Shown here: one piece after another, positions 60,375 to 64,000 of the stretch | Position numbering within the stretch: position 1 is the stretch's first letter | How the letters are laid out: every line of letters starts with the position of its first letter | Origin: Numida meleagris | Taxonomy: Eukaryota > Chordata > Aves > Galliformes > Numididae | NCBI RefSeq assembly: GCF_002078875.1 | Contig: NC_034411.1 | Coordinates: forward strand, 31,514,260-31,578,259 | Direction of reading: 5' to 3' | DNA: 64,000 nucleotides | Position numbers and translations under genes: made by a program | Notes under the pieces: model-generated | The model's database searches: none | What the model was told of the DNA's origin: nothing | What the model saw: the letters and a program-made list of their open reading frames with translations, nothing else

Positions 60375-61690
60375 AGGTTGCTCCAAAAGTAATGCCTCTT
60401 ACGTTATTACATTGGCCCACAACATCAGAGGCTGGTGGTGGTGGTATGGCAGCAGAGATTGAACCTTCCCATCAATTTTCCCTTACATGTTGCTGCCGTG
60501 TGACAGATGGCAGCAGAGGGGAAGTCTGACAAAACAGCGTCCGACGTGGAAGTGTGTATGAAGCAAAGGTGGGTCAACGAATTCTTTCATGTGGAAAAAT
60601 GGCACCCACTGACATTGATCAACACTTGCTGAAAGTTTACGGAGACCAAACAGTGGATGCGAGCACAGTGAGGTGGTGGGTCATGTGTTTCAGCAAGGGT
60701 GACAACGGCATGAAAGACACATTGTGTTCCAGACAGCCACGTGCAGCTGTCACACCATGAATTGAAGACTGTCTCAATCAGCTCAGCCATGCAAACTGGT
60801 GGACCACGATCTAGGAGCTGTGTACAGAATTGATATCAGCTTCAATGCATTGGAAATGATGGTGGCAATGTCGGAATATTGCAAAGTTTGCACCAGGTGG
60901 GTCCCGCAAATGCTCACACAGGAACAGAAAGAACATCATATGCAAGTTTGTCAGGACCTACTGACAATGCTGAAGGTGACAGTTTCTTGGATCCCATCAT
61001 TACCAGTGATGAGACACGGTGTCACCACTAGGAGCTGGAGTCAAAAAGAAGTCCATGGAGTGGCAGCATGTGAATTCCCCCTCAAAGAAGTTCAAGACAC
61101 AGCCCTCAGCAGGTAAAGTGATGTGCACTGTTGTGTGGGATAGGAAAGGAGTGATCCTTCCAGATTTCCTGAAACCTGGTCAAACCATCAACTCTTGACT
61201 GCTACATCACAACAATGACTAAGCTGAAGTCTCAGACTTCCAGAGTCAGACAAGAGAAGATGACAACCTTTATCTTCAAATATAGTAATGCCAGGCCCCA
61301 TTCCAGCTTGAAGACTGTGGAGCATGATGCCTATTTTGGCTGGACTGTCCTACCACACCCATTCTAAGTCTGAATTTGGCACCTTCTGACTTCCATCTGT
61401 TCAGGCTGATGAAAGATGGACTGCATGGGCAACATTTTCCTAGGAACGATGCTGTCACAGCAGCTGTGAAAGTGGGTCACCTTCGCTGGTGCAGATTTTG
61501 ATGAGGGCAGCATGCATTCTCTTGTCTATGGCTGGCAAAAAGTGCATGGCTAATGGTGGCAACCATGTTGAAAAAGAGTAATCTGTGGCTCTGAATGTGC
61601 TCCATCAAAACGGTGTTATTGTGCTCTTTGTATCTCTGTTGCAGTTCCATGGAAATAAATAGGCAGCATTACTTCTCTTTACTATGGCAT
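60375..61690 (+). mobile_element. Mariner DNA transposon, Galluhop-like, inactive
   Basis: The left end reads aggttgctccaaaagtaatg followed by cctctta, the terminal repeat I remember for the chicken Galluhop (Mariner1_GG) family. The right end (ccatggaaataaataggcag then cattacttct) is its inverted counterpart but degrades before the terminus. The frame 60554-60760 covers the transposase N-terminal DNA-binding part (MAPTDIDQHLLKVYGDQTVD, ASTVRWWVMCFSKGD) and then hits a stop. Further transposase blocks are recognisable up to about 61570, in broken frames. The D,D34D catalytic set is damaged: the first block reads SDETRCHH, and the second reads SNARPH where DNARPH is expected. The third block is frameshifted. 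Full length is about 1.3 kb, close to the family's usual size. Confidence 0.9.
60554..60760 (+). pseudogene. Mariner transposase remnant (N-terminal HTH part)
   Basis: A 68-codon open frame holds the helix-turn-helix half of a mariner transposase, which binds the terminal repeats. It stops at 60758-60760, where related copies continue. The catalytic domain follows in other frames with stops and small deletions. No functional enzyme can be made from it. Confidence 0.85.
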
Positions 61691-63424
61691 GTAATATGAT
61701 AAAAAGAGAAAATTCCTATTTGAAGTAGATTTAATGAAATAAATCTAATATTAGTGGTAAGCTAAAAATGTCAAATTAATCTTCCTCTGAACTAAGAAAG
61801 AAAAATATTTTCCTTCAGAGAAATTCCATGATTTAAATAGCCTGTGGACAAAAATGTTATTGAAAAATAAAATTAAGTAAAATCAGGTGCAAGCTTGCCT
61901 ATCACTCCATGTTAAGTGTGTTTACATTCGGATGTGACCAAATTCTTACATTTACACAGCAACTCTTTTTGTCGGCCCCATTCATTTGTTGCACACTCAC
62001 ACTGGCATGCTCCAAGTCCATTATTAGAACACAAAATACATATTTACTCCCTTTTGAATTCCTAAATCATAAAGGATAATTGAAGCTAATTCTCAAGTGC
62101 AGGCACTCCACAGAGATTAAAGCACAGGTATCACTGTTCTAAGAACACAAAGCAGGATTTTTAAGGAAGTTAATCTGGCTTTCATCATCTCCGCACTGGG
62201 AGAGGGAACAATGATTTCACTATTTTTGGCAGGATGAGTGGGCAAGCAGCCACCTTGAAATGGACCTCAGCAAGTCATGTTACCCCTTCCAGCACATAAA
62301 ACAGTCACTAGTATTTTAAGGCAAGATGGGAATTGAAAATACGATGGAAATCTGCCATTTCATAGCACATGCTACAGAAATCGTCGTGGAAATTCAAAAT
62401 TAGATAATGAAGGATTACTTTTTTTTTTTTAAAACCATTACTTCAGAAGATGGAAGAAGGCCAGGACTTAGGCCGTCTCTTCTAACTACCACACCATCAG
62501 CAAAGGATACTCACATTACTATTGGAGTGAACGGACATGCTTTGACTGTGCTTCAGGGCAAACTTTCCATTTGTGAGCATACCTACAAGATCATGCCCTC
62601 AAGTGACAGAAAAAAGACTATTTTACAAATCTTATTCTGCCTTAAATACCTAACCATTTTGCCTGGTCAACATGACAGAATCCCTGTACATATGCATATG
62701 CAAGACAGAACCTTTACCACTTTAGTATATTTTCTGTGAAATAGCTGATTATTTAAACATCAGCATAGATTTTTGGTATAAACAGGTGAGGCACAGGCTG
62801 TGGAGAAATTGAAGCCTAACAGCCTACGTTATATGAAAGGCAATCTCTTTGCACTCAATGCACGTTGAGAGTGCCCTAGAGTGCAAGCAGCTATGCGGTA
62901 AACTTACCAAACAGTGTACCTGAGCATCATATCTGATGGGAAGAATCATCTCCACACTACAGACATGCAGAATAGGAGAATTTACATCGCCCATGTAATG
63001 TCAAGCAAGCTCCTGCACCACTTCTTAAAATCTGTCATCCACTAGCCTGAGACTAGAGCATAACAATAAATAAACTCAAAAGAAAACAGCATACTGTTTC
63101 TTCATTAGTGGTACTAGTGAAGTTGTGCTCTTAAGAGGACAAGAAGATAAGAATACTATTAAAAAACTAGAGTTTGCATTCTGAAATAAGCTCTTTCTAG
63201 ACTAACACATTCAACTGCAGGAACCTGTTTTCTTGTGATCTGCACTCAAAAGTCCAAATGCACTCAGAGAAAGTAAGGAAGGAAATATTACAAAAGCATC
63301 TGCATAAGAATATGGGAAATGCCAGATATAACCTTTTATTTTCAAGAGGAGAGAAAACAAGAACACATGCACAAAACAACAGATGAGACAGCGAGACCTT
63401 TACTGCCTAGTATAATCAAGACCT

Positions 63425-63722
63425 ATCAGGACAATGGGAAATGGTTTTTAAGTTGAAGGAGGGAAGATTTAGGTTGGATATCAGGGGGAAGGTCTTCACT
63501 ATGAGAGTGGTGAGGTGCTGGAACAGGCTGCCCAAAGAGGTTGTGGATGACCCATCCCTGGAGGTGTTCAAGGCCAGGTTGGATGGGGCCCTGGGCAGCC
63601 TGGTCTAATATTAGATGTGGAGGTTGGTAGCACTGCCTTTGTCAGGGGGGTTGGAGCCTAATGATCCTTGAGGTCCCTTCCAACCCAAGCCATTCTATGA
63701 TTCTATGATTGATTCTATGATG
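63425..63722 (+). mobile_element. CR1 LINE 3' end with terminal octamer repeats
   Basis: The copy reads on the plus strand: ggaagatttaggttggatat, gagtggtgaggtgctggaac, aggctgcccaaagaggttgt, then gaggtcccttccaacccaag. It finishes with repeated attctatg units (63691-63721). It is only the last 0.3 kb of the element. Confidence 0.93.
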
Positions 63723-64000
63723 CTATCACTTCATCCAACAAATGAGAGTTCCAACTGATGAAAATGAAAAGCAGTGCTCAATGTTCAGTAAGCTTCTCTT
63801 CAAATTCATGCTAAGCTTCATGCCTCCTAACTGTTAAAAAGTTAGGAGTACAGAAATACAGTGAGCCCCGCCTCAGGAAAGCTGAAGTAAAACTAACCAT
63901 GGCCATCTGCTCTGTATGTGAACAGAAAGAAAGAGATTGCTACTTTGCACAAGAAACTCTTAGCATCTTATTCAGTTATGCTACATGAGTGACTAAGTTG

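Larger units (their letters stand above)
51020..64000 (-). other. BIRC6: BIRC6 upstream intron, extends beyond the window
   Basis: The next upstream exon should end in a codon split after its first base. It should encode, by my recollection of the protein, a peptide ending near LRNDS. No such segment was found, so all 13 kb appears intronic. It holds a CR1 (55014-55902), the mariner (60375-61690) and a CR1 tail (63425-63722). A 12-bp direct repeat (GTTGAAGTAGTT twice) lies at 59388-59411. Confidence 0.75.

Overview
The window looks like avian nuclear DNA, most likely from a galliform close to chicken. It is AT-rich and intron-rich, with many CR1 LINE copies, two avian-type solo LTRs and one mariner copy that I recognise as the chicken Galluhop family. 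No bacterial or organellar genes, tRNA, rRNA or CRISPR features were seen.

The only protein-coding gene I can support is on the minus strand. It is the 3' end of BIRC6 (BRUCE/Apollon), a giant IAP-family E2/E3 hybrid ubiquitin ligase. Nine consecutive coding exons join in frame from 51019 down to the stop codon at 23631-23633. They give the last 474 complete residues, including the whole UBC (E2) domain and its catalytic cysteine. Every junction has AG/GT signals and compatible phases. The next upstream exon was not found between 51020 and 64000 and probably lies beyond the right edge.

Layout: 1-22.97 kb is downstream intergenic DNA. It holds two CR1 copies (6855-8282 and 17634-19712), each interrupted by a solo LTR with a perfect 5-bp target duplication, plus smaller CR1 remnants. 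About 22.98-23.63 kb is the probable BIRC6 3' UTR. From 23.63 to 51.02 kb are the exons and introns, with CR1 insertions at about 30.7-32.0, 40.9-43.2 and 44.2 kb. From 51.02 to 64 kb is the next upstream BIRC6 intron, with a CR1 (55014-55902), the decayed mariner (60375-61690) and a CR1 3' tail (63425-63722).

I did not find a new biological system. The points most worth checking are the frame-neutral 78-bp exon that carries the catalytic cysteine, the two LTR-in-CR1 insertions, three perfect short hairpins that look like local template-switch events, and a few exon-like open segments with good splice signals that do not belong to the BIRC6 reading frame.
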